A DNA stretch of 64,000 nucleotides, from positions 37,987,253 through 38,051,252 of the forward strand of contig CM075939.1 in the NCBI GenBank assembly GCA_038030265.1. The letters run 5' to 3'. The notes below the pieces were generated by a model. It did no database searches, had not been told where the DNA came from, and was given only the letters and a program-made list of their open reading frames with translations. The stretch's first letter is position 1, and the number at the start of each line of letters is the position of its first letter. The position numbers and the translations under genes were made by a program. Below, piece after piece: positions 34,141-45,836 of this stretch. This stretch comes from Corythucha ciliata. Its lineage: Eukaryota; Arthropoda; Insecta; Hemiptera; Tingidae.

Positions 34141-36015
34141 TAGTCGGAAACATCAAGGTTGGTAGGTTTTTGCAAGAATTTATTTCAATATAATATGACT
34201 GTAGCAGCCCGCTTCGACTCCTTTGGCTCTTCCTGAGTTTCTGGCTCAAAGCCGTACACATCTCCGACTGTTCAACCTTCGTAGAGTACTTCATTACAAC
34301 GTATATTTTTTTCAAAAGGGCTCAATGCGTAAAAATTTAAGGCAACATTAAAGTCCTTTCTCCCCCTCTCTTCCTCACACTCATTCCCCTTAACGTCTTC
34401 GTTTCTCTCAGCTCTATTTCGAAACTCTTTTTCTCCTTTTCCCTTTTTATCTTCATATCCCGCGGGCACCATCAATAATTTAAAAAAATATCCCGTCCCG
34501 TAGACAGCCACCCCTCCGAGCCGCGTTTTCACGGCAAAAAGGACACAGTCGAAATAAGGGGACCAACCCCTTTCCACTATTACAATCGCAGTATCATTTA
34601 CAACGGGTCCCAAAGCCTTTGAGCTGGAACGTGAATAATTTAATTAAATTCGACATTTAGTTGTCTTTTGGAATAGAATAGAAGGGAAAATTTCCAGCGA
34701 GCGAGAGAGGTGTACTTTCCACTATTTCTGAATAACATCTTTATCATTGTATTTTTCTTTTATGTTTCTGCTCCCAATTTTATTAGCCAGGAAAGTAAAT
34801 ATTTTTTATTGAATTTTATCGAACTCTATGTAGCCGTAATGGAGTTATTTCCACAGTGAAGGTAAAAGAAATTGGGATGTCGACGCTTCAAATCAGGGAG
34901 GAAGAAAAAAAAAAAAAAAAAAAAGAGGGAAGGTTCTCAAAGCTGCGGCTTCAAAAGCGTAAACTAAGAAGAGTTGAGTGATGTGAAAAGGGTATGGGGA
35001 AGGGGGGAGCTAAAGAGGATGAAACATTGGGTTATATATTACCCCGGGGTTGTTCCGCAAGTGATGAGGAGGAAGAGACTCAAGCTTCACGCGAGTGTTA
35101 CCAAATTACAAGGATGAATGCCAATGGTTTGGGGCTTGGGAGTCGGTTCGTGAAGAGGGGGACGGGGTTAATGGCAGGATGAGGCTTCTCAAAACCTTCG
35201 GAAAACTTAAGTAAGTAGCAAGGGTAGAATTTATGGGGGTTCTGGATGAAAATTTATAATGAAATGATACATTATCCCTTAGTTCGTGCAGGAGGGGGTT
35301 GGAGTTGGGTATAGAGCACCCACGATCCGCCTACTACGCTCTAGAAACCAAGCCCTCGTCAAAATTAGGAAAGGATGATCCACCGCTTTCTGAATCATGC
35401 CTCTTTCTTCAAAATAAAGTTTATTAGTTCTTAAACGAGACAATTTGGTGAGTAGTACAGTACAGCTTATTATGAAGCATGAACATCTGGAACATCACTG
35501 AAATAGATTGTGCTGTGCGCGGCAGGATGAGTGACGAAAATTATAAATCACCAAATATCCAGCCTGGTGCGTCAAAAGACTTATTATCTCTCGTTGATTA
35601 TCTGATGTAGCTGATTGGCTTAATAGGACGGAATTGTTGGGGTTAATTCATTATTTGAGAAGATACATAGCGGTGAGATTCAAAGGGCGATGAGCTGTGA
35701 TGAAGCAGAGGGCGGAAAGGTTGTCACGCGCTTCAGCGGTTCGTAAAATCTGACCATTTGTTGGATCCGTCGTGCATTTTAATCAAAGCGACGTTGTCTG
35801 AGCCTGGTGCCCTTGAAAAGCAACAGTTGGAAAAGTTTACCTTCTTGTGTTCGAACAGTGTAATATGCTTGTTTATAGCTCGGCGCCAGAGAGGGCGGTG
35901 AATTTCTGAAAGTTTATTTCACGAAAATTATTGGGGAGGTCGTGATAACGGCAAACACACGCTAATATCCGAGTTCTTTCAGACGCTAGTGTGTGTTTGA
36001 CAAATTGAATTTATT
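34141..36015. other. No gene recognised
   Basis: Contains an A-run (34902-34922) and frames up to 113 codons with no known domain. From 34900 to 35330 the plus strand is purine-rich. Near 36017 a short (GA)n tract adjoins the LINE 3' end. Confidence 0.4.
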
Positions 36016-37330
36016 TGAGAGAGAGAGATATTTGCATCAAAATAACAACAATTAAAGGAAAACAGATGGACACGATGCTAGCCCTCGAAAGAATACTCTT
36101 GTGTTGAGGACTGGAGTTACTCTATAAACTTCAAAACGTTCAAATAGAATCTCTTCTCTGCGCCAAGGCAGAATAATTATAATATATCTACTTTAATACA
36201 GATTTAAATAATAACAAGAAAGAAAACAAAATCACGAAATATAATCCACTAATAAATTAACACAATAGATAAATAACGAATAAATGACAAAACAAAAAAC
36301 GAAACCATTTATCTAAAGCAATCCTATTCATGTAATATAGCGTAGAACATTTTCTTTCAAAAATCGTTTAAACCTCCCTAGGGATAAAAAACCTGTGAAT
36401 TTAAATCTAAATTTCCTAGCTAAGTTCAAGGCGAAAATTAGGGCATGCCTCGCATACGCATTAGTATAGTGTCTCGGAATGATAATTGCTGAACCCCTAG
36501 AAAACCTTGTCAAGTAAACGTGCTTACTGCTGTAAGGAGCTAAATTAATTTGATACAAATGTAAACAAGCTGACATCGCAAAAAGTTGTTGAATAGACCA
36601 CACTTTAGATTCCTTGAACAGTTCAAGCGTATGATAACGGGGCGATCTCTTCAAAATTATTTTTATGAGGGTTTTTTGCGCAACATACAATTCATTCAGA
36701 ATATATCTGCTAGTATTACCCCAGCTTATTATCCCACAGCTTAATATAGACTGACATAACGCATAGTAAACCATCTTTAGAGTATCGAAAGAAACAATGT
36801 TCCTAAGTACTTTAAACTTATAGAATAATTTGCGCACTCGACTAATAAGCTTGCTAACATGATTCTTATATTTCAACCTATTGTCTAGAATCACTCCTAA
36901 ATATTTACAATTCTCTGAAAAACAGATATGCATGCAATCACAGCCAGAATTCAAATCACAATTTGACGAGTGCACTTTAAAGCTATCAAGATGAAAGTTA
37001 CGGTCCAAACCATTCGATAATTGAAATCAATTAAATAATTGATTTAAATAATTAAATAATTGTAATCAAGCCATTGCTTTATCAACCTCACGCCAGAATC
37101 AAGGCGGTGCAATACATCATCGTTATTTTTACCTTGGAACAAAAAAAAAAAGTGTCGTCAGCAAAGCAAAAAGGCTGCGCACCCACATCCAGAGAGAGAA
37201 TTTCATTATAATATATTATAAACAACAATGGGCCCAATACACTTCCCAGTGGAACACCTGATACAAGTGTAAGAGATGAACTAACAGAATTAATAATTCT
37301 AACTACTTGCGTAAATTATTGTTCCAAACT
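36016..37330 (-). pseudogene. CR1/L2-like LINE ORF2 fragment (reverse transcriptase palm to C-terminus)
   Basis: On the minus strand the reading starts at about 37330 with VSGVPLGSVLGPLLF and, one turn later, the catalytic FADDT (about 37155). After an A-run frameshift and two stops, a 226-codon open frame (36328-37008) continues with CKYLGVILDNRLKYKNHV, SCGIISWGN and KTLIKIILKRSPRYHT. This is the thumb/connection region of CR1/L2-type reverse transcriptases ('YLG+.lD..L.w..Hi', 'YgI..WG', 'Q+.iR.I'). The frame ends naturally at TAA (36328), followed by a 3' UTR. The 5' part of ORF2 is missing, as in normal truncated insertion. Confidence 0.75.
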
Positions 37331-37343
37331 CTCTTATCTTTCA

Positions 37344-37986
37344 TTGAGGATGGGACAGAACAGAAATTCCAGCGTTGCCCACCCTTATTTGACTCATGAG
37401 AGCCCTATGATCATTGCCATCTTGGATGGTTATCCGAGAGTGTTTTTTCCCCCGCGTTTTGCCGAATTCTGTGTCTCTGTGTATCTGTTGTGGCAGTGTA
37501 CGTTCCCCCTCCAATCACTGAAGAAAACGCCATCTTCCTCCATCTAGAGCGTCTCTTCCTCACCTTCCAGACGCTAGTACTCCTCGGGGACTTTAATGTG
37601 TGGGGCACGGACTGGGGCTCTCGTCACACTAACCCTCGAGGCCTACGCCTCTCAACACTCTTAGCCGCTCTACCTGTGCTCACCAGGCACAGGTACATAT
37701 AATGATCCCAGCCAAAGTCCCACATTCACTGTCCACCACAGCAATTCATTTATTGACATTTCCATCAGCGCACAACGTCTCCAGTCAGAATGGTCCATAC
37801 ACACTGACCTAACTAAGTCGGACCATGCTTTAATCTTACTGCAGCTACCAGCGCGACCCAAAACCCTATCAAGGCCACCTAAACCACGCCGATTCGACTA
37901 TGAGCATGCCAACTGGTCGGCTTATCGGACAATCATAGACCTAAAAATCTACCTTCACTTTCATCTCTCTCCGTCACTGCCTGGCG
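37344..37986 (+). pseudogene. LINE AP-endonuclease fragment
   Basis: The frame 37490-37702 gives VYVPPPITEENAIFLHLERL, LVLLGDFNVWGTDWGSRHTN and PRGLRLSTLL. After a one-base shift it continues with PTFTVHHSNSFIDISIS and LTKSDHALILLQLP. The motifs GDFN, the conserved Thr-Phe-Thr segment, NSFIDI and SDH are the catalytic blocks of the apurinic endonuclease of LINE ORF2. The SDH block ends at about 37830, then PPKPRRFDYEHANW. The rest of ORF2 is absent. It lies directly against the truncated end of the minus-strand LINE at 37330. Confidence 0.7.
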
Positions 37987-38136
37987 ACAATATAGACTTG
38001 TGGTTAGGAGCTGCGGTGCGCTTCTTTGTGGTTGGGTTTTACTGTGGTTACGAGCTTTGCTATGGTTAGGAACCCTCCTGCGGTTTGAGTTTTGAGCTTC
38101 ACCGTGATTTGTAGCTTTCCTGTGGTTTGGACCTTT
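37987..38136. repeat. Short degenerate minisatellite (~23 bp)
   Basis: Six to seven units of the kind 'tgtggttaggagctttgc' (tgtggttgggttttac, tgtggttacgagctttgc, tatggttaggaaccctcc, tgcggtttgagttttgagc, tgtggtttggacctttgc). The opposite-strand open frame rich in NHxKxxNHSK is a translation of it. Confidence 0.6.
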
Positions 38137-38451
38137 GCGAGGACATGATCTGTGGATTGTGTTCAGCAACGGGCCACGAATTCAAGGCTTGCCCCAGAAA
38201 ATCAGGACCGCCTCGCTGCATCAACTGTATTCGGGAACGGCGACCGAACACAGCTCACCATACTCGGGACCACCGCTGCCTCTCGCTCATCGCCGCTACC
38301 CAGCAGTCAGTCCGCCACACCGACTACGGCACCGCGGAACCCGTGACCCCACAAATGACACACCCGTGATGGACACACAAATGGCGCAATCCGAACACGA
38401 ACTGCCACCCGACGACGACGACGACGAATCTACCAACGCCAACGATGAATA
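38127..38451 (+). pseudogene. LINE ORF1 (gag-like) C-terminal fragment with zinc knuckles
   Basis: The readable frame gives CGLCSATGHEFKACP and CINCIRERRPNTAHHTRDHRC, two CCHC-like knuckles as found at the C-terminus of ORF1 in Jockey/I-group LINEs, where they bind RNA. A frame change leads to MDTQMAQSEHELPP, an Asp run (DDDDDE) and a stop at 38449. ORF1 normally lies 5' of the endonuclease, but here it is 3' of it, so the two pieces are rearranged or come from different copies. Confidence 0.6.
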
Positions 38452-39778
38452 GCCGATCATCCTCAATCCCCCGTCTAGTCTAGTCTAGATGGGGAGGGGG
38501 CAGCAGAGACTAGCAGGCCACTCCTGCCCCCTATCCTAAATTTTTCTGTTTTTCTCGGGGTAAATTCGTGTTCATCAGTTATTGTAACTCACTACCTTTC
38601 CGCAGGACTCTTCTCCTCATTTTTATGCCGAACAAGAACAACTCATAAAATGCACGAGCGTCGATTTTTTATTTAATTTTTTATCGTACGCCAGAATGGA
38701 TATAATGCGATAGGCAAAATTGATTCACCTCTCTTGTTTTTTTGTTCCTTTTCTTCAAGTATATATTCTGAACTTTTGTGGTCCCTTCTCTACAGGGTGT
38801 CCAATAACGAGATGATCAGAGAAAAACCTGAGTTTGGGGCCATCATTTGGGACCAAATTGCGTATGTGACATTTTTAAAAATTCCTTTTAGTTTTCTCAG
38901 AATCGTCCCTTTTACGTTATTTTTGGCTTGTTACTTCTTTTTTTAGAAATGTGCTTGTTGCAAGCCTAGTAATAGTGCATTTTTCAGAATGAATTGCACT
39001 AAAAAAAAGGAAGGGAAACTTAAAGACATAATATTTATTGTGAGTCGTTGACATCCTTGTATTCACTCGAAGGAATAAAAACAATCAAGTATCATCTATT
39101 TAGCTATTCCTAGATCACAGTATTTGTTCTCTAAACTTTCCATCATGTTGCTTAGAGGAGGAAAGAAATTGGAAACTCGCCAAGTTCAGATTGGCGTAGA
39201 ATTTTTATTCTAGAATAAAGGCAAACGTCTTGTACGCCTTTATGGGTTTGCTTAGCAGAGACATAAATGTAACACAGGATGTTGTTTCGTGATGATTTTT
39301 TTTTACAAGATACTGTACACAATTTTGCGTTTTTGGGAAAGTGCATCCCTAATTTGTCGAGTTAGACATACATGTACGTCAGTTACGACAACCTATAGTA
39401 TAAATGTACCTGAACTTGTACATTTCATGCTCAGACTCCTTCCGAATAGTCTCACGTAGCTTGCAAGTTACACATTCACGTCATTTATTCTAGTTTGACC
39501 AAATTAACTGTGACTTCTAGTTCTATGAGCACAATGGGGAACTTGCACGTTTTTCAAGTACTGGTGTTTCTCGAAGAGGGCTGTTAAGGTAATTTAGCAT
39601 AGCTATTTGCCTCTCTCTGGCTGTTCATAGAACTACCTATACGAACTAAACAGCTGCTTTATTTGCTTTTCCCAGCCGTCCTCGTCGTCTCAGCTGAGAC
39701 AACTCTGAACTACTGAATAAGACATTACGGCTACAGTCATGACGGCTAGTTCATTTACATGACAAAAACAATAAAAGG
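38452..39778. other. No gene recognised
   Basis: Begins with a short 'ctagtctagtctaga' motif after ORF1, perhaps the inter-ORF region. The rest is AT-rich with short frames. Confidence 0.4.
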
Positions 39779-40445
39779 GTCACTTTTTTCTTTATATGTC
39801 CGTCAATTAGTGAATTAATTAATTGAATTTTAGAAGTCTCTTTCACCGGACAATTATGGGATTACTCCCCCCTCACCACACCACCATAGTTGCAACTGTG
39901 AATTCGAGGGAGTGGGGAGGCTGAAAATAAAGAAATTAACCTTGAAATTAAATACTTTCCATTTTTTACTTGTTTTTGTGAGGAGGGAGTAATCCCCCCT
40001 GTTGTTTAGGTGAGGGGGGACTAATCCCATAATTGTCCGTAGAAAGGGTCTTCTAGAATTCAATTAATTCACTAATTGACGGACATATAAAGAAAAAGTG
40101 ACGTAATACATGCACTGACCCGATAAGTGCAGTTTGTGTTCCGGGGGGGGGGGGATTTCTTCTGGATGGATTCCGCTCTTTGCGTGGTAGCTCAGTTGGT
40201 TAGAGCACCCGCCGCAAAACCAGAAGGTCGTGGGTTCGAAGCCCCCCTGTGGAGCAATTTTTTCTCGGAACTCAAAACAAGTAAAAAATGGTAAGTATTT
40301 CATTTTCAAGGTTAATTTCTTTATTTTTAGCCTCCGCACTCCTTCGAATTCACACTAGTGACTAGGGTAGTGTGGCGAGGGGGAAGTAATCCCGTAATTG
40401 TCCGTAGAAAGAGTCTTCTAAAATTCAATTAATAAAAGGGTCTTT
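39779..40445. mobile_element. Nested fold-back element around a tRNA-like sequence
   Basis: Arms 39779-39877 and 40009-40102 are inverted copies (outer gtcac..tttctttatatgtccgtcaatta, inner ggacaattatgggatta). A second inverted pair is 39921-39972 and 40273-40332 (ctgaaaataaagaaattaacc / ggttaatttctttatttttag). A third partial copy of the outer arm, in the same direction as the second, lies at 40373-40438. Between them sits the tRNA-like segment. Copies in several orientations suggest more than one insertion or a template-switched product. Confidence 0.65.
40181..40256 (+). tRNA. tRNA-like pseudogene or SINE head
   Basis: An A box TAGCTCAGTTGG (40188-40199) with D-stem GCTC/GAGC and a B box GGTTCGAAGCC (40233-40243) with a mostly paired T-stem (GTGGG/CCCCC) are at normal spacing. 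The anticodon stem (CCCGC against CCAGA) and the acceptor stem do not pair, and position 33 is not T. It is therefore not a working tRNA and no anticodon should be assigned. A G-run precedes it. Confidence 0.6.
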
Positions 40446-41144
40446 TTCGTATAGAATTAATATTTTCCTCTAGTACTGACGTTGACACTCATTCCATCAC
40501 AAAGTGTACTCCTTACGTATTATAGAAATTAAATCAATTTCTTCACCTTTAAGATTCATTTAAGAGAGGTCTTCAGCTCCCTTAAAATTGTACTTCTTCA
40601 TACACTCGTATTTCAAGGAAAATGTAATACCTCTCATAGTAAACCATACCCTCGAACTTTCCTAACGGGATCTTCAGCAAATTTGAAGTTTAAGTGAATT
40701 TTAAGTTTAAGAGTGATTTTCTAGTCACCGGGGGCCTTGATCGTTTAGTTTGGGAAATTCCATCTTCCTTTATAGCTGGGCGAGAAGAGCTTTTTTGCCT
40801 CAAGGATCTTTTAGGTTCGTAAAGGATTTTTTGAAGTCTAGCATCAGTTTTATTATATTTCATATTATTATTTTATTTACTTCATTAAGGTCATGGCCGT
40901 ACTTACTTGCGTTGTCTGCTTCCTTGAGTACACTAATGAGTAATGAAGGTTCAGAAAAAGCAAACCGATTACAGTGATCGATAAGAAGCGACTCTCTTCT
41001 TGGTTTATTGCGGTTCGCCTATTTTTGTTTGTTTTTCATCGTGACTTAAATGAGCCACCCTTAATAAATGAGTTTCCTCTAGAAATGTTATAAACGTCAA
41101 TAATCTCGCCCCCACACCTGTATTTTTTTTAATTAAAAGGGGAG
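40446..41144. other. No gene recognised
   Basis: AT-rich; one frame of 75 codons (40750-40977) with no known domain. Confidence 0.4.
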
Positions 41145-41263
41145 GGAAGCCCAGAAGAAACTATCTCCTACCAAAACTCGACCTATTAGATCTATTGTGG
41201 TGTCCCCTCAGGTTGCCCTGCCAAGAAAGACGCTAGTTTTCAAGCGTCCTCCACCACCACTCC

Positions 41264-44208
41264 TTAACGAGTGTTGAGGATATTTCCCGTAGCCATCCTG
41301 GAGATGTCCTCCGGTTGAAGCACATCATTTCCAAGATTGTGAAAGCGTAACCGCCCCAGAGCCTCGCACTCACACAGTACGTGCTCTGCTGTTTCCACGG
41401 CCAAGTCGCAAAATCTGCAAATGTCCGTGTCAGACGTATCCATTAGTCTGAGTGTATATCGAAGGGCACAATGTCCCGTTAGCAGTCCCACCAAGATCCT
41501 AAGGTCTCCTCGGCTCAGAGAGTCAGAGAGATCAGGCCCTTCTCCGATCGTTCCTTTGGAGTGACAAAGAGCTTGGCCTGCCTGAGACCTGGTTGTCCAA
41601 CCCAGTGTTCACGATGCCTCTCGTTCTACCACGCCTGCACCTGCCTCTTCGTAACCCCGAGACTTGGCTCCGGGCCCACGTAAGGCATCTCTGATCCTCT
41701 CTTCGCGAGTTGATCAGCCATTTCATTCCCCTCAAACCCCTTGTGACCCGGCACCCACATCAAAGTAAGGCTGTTTGCCGTTGCCGCAGGCCTGAGGGCT
41801 TCAAGACATCCCCAAACTAGCTTCGAATTCACGACACTTGAGCCTAGGGCTTTAAGAGCCGCCTGGCTGTCAAACAGGATGAAGATCTTTGCTTTCCGAA
41901 AAGAAGATCCCTCTCACTAATCTTCCGCGCACAGGCTTCTATAGCATAGATCTCCGCCTGGAAGATGGTGGCGGTCGTCCCAAGAGACTCCCAATGCTGG
42001 AGCCTGGGGCCAAAGACCCCAATGCCAGCACCCCCATCCTTCACAGATCCATCAGTATACCATACTTGCGTGCCGGGCTAAAACCTCGGCAAACCCTTAT
42101 CCCAAAGGTCGCGGTTACCTATATCGACCTTAAAGGGTTTTTCAAAATCCATCCTCACATGCATGAGATTCGTAACGACTTCAGCCGCCTCACTACATGC
42201 AACTTCCTCCAGAACACCCAAGAGCCCAACCTGGACACCCCGCTTCAAGTGCTCCGCCCGCAGCAGTCTCACCGCCGCCATATATGCGGTCGCCTGCACA
42301 TGAAAGTGCAGGGGAGGCATGTCCAGTAACACCTCCATGGCCGCCGTCGGGCACGAATGCATAGCACCCGTTACTCCAAGACAGGCCTAGCGCTGCAACT
42401 TACTCAGCAAGGCCGGGGCTGTCCCTTGTTTCGTCTTCTGCCACCATAGGAGTGAGCCATAGGTGACGATAGGTCTAACAACGGCTGTATACAGCCACAA
42501 CACCATTTTTGGTTTTAGACCCCATGTTTTGCCAAACATTTTCCGACCAGCCCACAATGCGAACGTGGCCTTATTCAGCACCCTCTTGATACGCGAGGTC
42601 CATTTGAGCCCCTGATCCAGGGTAACTCCAAGGTACATGACTTCTTTTCCTACTTTCAACACTTCTCCATTCAGTCGAACTACCTTTAATGCCAGCTTCC
42701 TCCGCCTGGTGAACGCAACAAGGGTGGTCTTCTCAGGGTTAACCCTGAGACTATGCCTGCTGCACCATCGCTACACTATGTTAAGGGCACCCTGCATCCT
42801 AATAGATATGGTATCATCAAATTTGCCCCTAACTAGAATCGCAAGGTCATCCGCGTAACCAACTACCTCATAACCCTGCTCCTTTAGGATAGCGAGAAGC
42901 TCGTCCACCACGAGCAACCAGGGTAAAGGAGAGAGCACGCCCCCCTGGGGACACCCCCTTGAGGGCAACACGGAAACAGTCTCCCCTCCCAGCTCCGAAG
43001 TCACGACGCGGCATTCCAGCATCCCCTTGATCCATTTCACTGAAGATGGAACAACACCTCTGCTCCTTACTGCAGCCTCCATAGAGTCATAGGTGGTGTT
43101 ATCAAAAGCACCACCTATGTCCAGGAAGCAGCCCAGCGCAGTTTCTTTCGCCTCCAGAGATTTTTCAACCTTACCCACCACTTCGTTTAGGGCGGTCTCA
43201 GTAGACTTGCCCGCCTGGTAGGCATGCTGCCCCCTCTGGATTGATTTAATTTTAAGGCAACCGTCCTTGACATCCAGGCCAATTACCTTTTCCATTGTTT
43301 TAAGGAGGAAGGACGTGAGGCTTATGGGTCGGTACGCCTTTGCCTGGGCCGAGGAGTTTGCTCCCGACTTAGGAATGAACATACCGCCCTATCAAGGTCG
43401 GCTTGGCACTGAATGTCAAGGTCCATCTCAGACAATTCGTGTTCAAGATGCCCCTTAAAGACCTCCCAATCCGCGTTCTTGGGATTCCGATACGCTGTAC
43501 TTCTAACCCTAGGAAACTCTACCTCAAACGAAATCAGCCTATGGTCAAACATTGATGTTTCTGACATGACTTTCCAATCTCTGACACTATATTGGCCAAA
43601 AACTGGCTGGCCAGAGTAACATTCAGGACCTCACTCCTCGCACTTGTCACGAAAGTAGGGATCGAGCCCTGATTTAATGGATTTACCACCACCAGGTCAT
43701 GCGTCATCAAAAATGGAAAGAGTGACTCACCCCTGGCGTTTACATCTGTACTTTACCAGATGGTATGGTGAGCATTCGCATCACAACCCACAATCAGCTG
43801 CAGGATCCTCGCGCTGCAGTACAGGACCAAACGCTGAAGCTCCTCCGGCGGCGTCACCTCAGCGTCCCCCGGGAAGTACGCGGAAGCTACCACTCACCTC
43901 CGGGTCCGGTCCTCGTCCTTGGCTTCCAGGGTGACTGCTGTCAAATCTCTGCACAGAAATTCTGGCACAGTTAAAAATTTCACTGCGGGACTTGGAAGCA
44001 GCGCAGTTCGTGGCCGCTCCTCATCCCTACAGTAAACCAGCTTACCTGCTGTCGCAGAGAGGCCCTTGACCTGCCTCTCCCATGCCCATGGCTCCTGAAC
44101 CATGGCGACGTCATAGCTTCCCGCAGTGAACACCCTGCTCAAGACGGCCGATGCCGCTGCCGCACGATGCAGATTCACCTGGAGGAAGCGCAACTCCGTA
44201 GCGGTCAC
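41264..44208 (-). pseudogene. LINE ORF2 of LOA/R1 type: endonuclease, reverse transcriptase, RNase H
   Basis: It starts three bases upstream of or at the ORF1 stop, with a GTG in frame. Endonuclease: FLQVNLHRA, MVQEPWAW, later VGCDANAHHTIW (the GDxNAHH block with one change), FDHRLISFEV. Reverse transcriptase: KAYRPISLTSFLLKTMEK, CFLDIGGAFDNT, GCPQGGVLSP and the catalytic GYADDLAIL. Thumb: YLGVTLDQGLKW, RPIVTYGSLLWW. RNase H: YTDGSVKDGG, FQAEIYAIEA, VPGHKGFEGNEMADQLAK. C-terminus: LLTGHCALRYTL, then CRFC..E..EH.LCEC. At least five frame changes or stops break it (for example near 43380, 42770, 42370 and 41840). The domains are all present, so inactivation seems recent. Confidence 0.8.
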
Positions 44209-45131
44209 TTATTCCCCACTCCGCGATTGCTTCTTCAGCATCGCCTTACTCGGAGTAGTGTGGGGTTTCCGTGCCCGACCTGCCGCCTTCGGGACTCTTT
44301 CATCCGCCTTGCTAGTAAATGGCCTAGCGTATGAGGGAGCTACCTGCGTTGACTGCCCGGATGCCGTGGCGCCAACTGCTATTCCCACAGATAGCACTTC
44401 AATTCCTTCGTCTGAAAATTATTAGGCATTAGATGTCAGCTATAAAATATTTTATATCCCCCCTTCCACCAAAGTAAACTCGTATTGCGCTTTAGGCATT
44501 ACCTTCAATCAGTAATTTCCTCAATTTCTGCCCTTTTGCCTGGTTGTCACTGTCTGATGATCCGTCTGACGACCGGAAGTACCGTTTTGGGACGGGGACA
44601 CGTCGGCGCACCAACCGATCGCTACCAGATGATAAGATGTCGCTCAAATATGTCGCTTTATCTTTTTTGTTTCTGGCATCCAAAAGAGAGCCTAAAAATA
44701 GGAGAAACAGTAGTGACGCTGGTACACTTCATCATCGCTGAGAACTGATGTAAAGGTTAAAACTAAATAATACATACTGCAAAACTTCAGAATGCCAACT
44801 ACGTGGATCTCCCAGTGTTGTGATACGTCCGCCGCATGCCCTTCGGGACAAGGATTCTTGCGGTTTCGAATCCAAGCATCACTCTTGTAAGGTTGTTTCG
44901 GCCAGTAGCTTTTTCCAACTATTTTTCCATCCCTTGTTTCCTCAACATCGAAGATCCAATTTGAAGGAACGGCCTCCACAAATGGAGGATTAAACAAAGG
45001 GAACTCGACCACTACGTACTGGAGAAAATATGATATTGAGTTTAAAAGTTAATTTATAGTAATATCTGAAAAATAAGCCGTTGAAACATTTCTAGATCAT
45101 GACTTACCGGGCATTCAAAGCTTCTTCGCAT
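44209..45131 (-). CDS. Spliced chimera: DUF4806-type N-terminal exons joined in frame to LINE ORF1 end
   Basis: Four exons with perfect GT-AG introns give one 218-residue open frame. Exon 1 is 45108-45131, exon 2 44778-45018, exon 3 44503-44691 and exon 4 44209-44411; introns are 89, 86 and 91 nt. Exon 2 reads YVVVEFPLFNPPFVEAVPSN and SYWPKQPYKSDAW, then HWEIHVVGILKFC. Exon 3 begins with SLLDARNKKDKATYLSDI and holds a Ser/Asp-rich stretch. From memory this is the N-terminal layout of arthropod/cnidarian DUF4806-type proteins ('VVEF....V..VP..W.....CYWP....', 'ARrK....  tSDl'). Exon 4 encodes a basic tail and stops next to LINE ORF2. Exon 4 could be LINE-derived, host-derived or mixed. Expression and a true start are not shown, and the first exon has only eight codons. 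Confidence 0.5.
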
Positions 45132-45199
45132 GATGAAGTCCTTTTGTGTCCGGTGAAAACACGGAAATCTTTTTATGTTATTATCGGTGAGGCACACAT

Positions 45200-45424
45200 T
45201 CACTCTCCCCAAATAAACGAACCCGAGAGCGAGACTACTCCCTCAGCGACACCACCGGGGGTTCCGGGCTCAACCACCTCCATTGAGGTGGTCTCCCCCG
45301 TCATCTCCGCGGTGCCATGCTGAGCAGGCTGAGGGCTACTGAGAAGCTCGTCCTCAACCTGCTCCAGGGTTATAAACCCTGGGTTTGTCAATTTAATTCG
45401 ATCGCGATCCATAAACAGTCCCAC
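45200..45424 (-). pseudogene. Probable LINE ORF1 N-terminal fragment
   Basis: A 74-codon frame with LTNPGFITLEQVEDELLSS and PGTPGGVAEGVVSLSG, then a stop. It follows a GC-rich leader and lies on the same strand as ORF2, so it is probably the start of ORF1. It is separated from the rest of ORF1 by the exon-bearing segment. No domain is recognised. Confidence 0.4.
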
Positions 45425-45836
45425 GAGCAGCTAGGGAAATAAAAGTCACCCACGACAGAGCCCCGCATGCTGTGGGAAGGCTTCAGGGAGGTCGCCTGGT
45501 ATCCCTGAGGCTCCGTTAGATACACAGCTCACCCTGTGTCACGCACCCTTCGGCACGGATCGTATAACGCCTTGGGTTGGTAGCGAGTTCTTTTAAGACC
45601 GTGCCCTCGCCACTACACGGCCCATACCCCTCCTCCATTTGTTAGGTGAATTCTCCGTAACAGGGCCGCCAACCGTGCCACGGATACCGCAGCACGGCGC
45701 TTCAAAGACGCCGGGAAGGCTGGAGGTCGGAGTTGGGTGGTCAGTGGCTAGCTGCACCAAAATGCATGGTGCCGTAAAGACGCCATGAAATACACGGCGT
45801 CAACGCATAACCACCCCATTTGACCCACCCACACCT

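Larger units (their letters stand above)
41145..45836 (-). mobile_element. LOA/R1-group LINE with captured host exons
   Basis: This GC-richer unit stands out from AT-rich flanks. On the minus strand it shows a ~410-base 5' UTR (45425-45836), an ORF1-like start (45200-45424), a segment with host-type exons and introns (44412-45131), the end of ORF1, then a nearly full-length ORF2 (44208-41264) with endonuclease, reverse transcriptase and RNase H, and a 3' UTR. The 3' boundary near 41145 is judged from composition. I could not verify target-site duplications. Confidence 0.7.

Noticed and set aside
37933..38169. Minus-strand frame rich in NHSKARNHSK
   Set aside because: Translation of the 23-bp minisatellite upstream of the ORF1 fragment.
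40181..40256. Functional tRNA gene
   Set aside because: Anticodon and acceptor stems do not pair and position 33 is not T, although A and B boxes are good.
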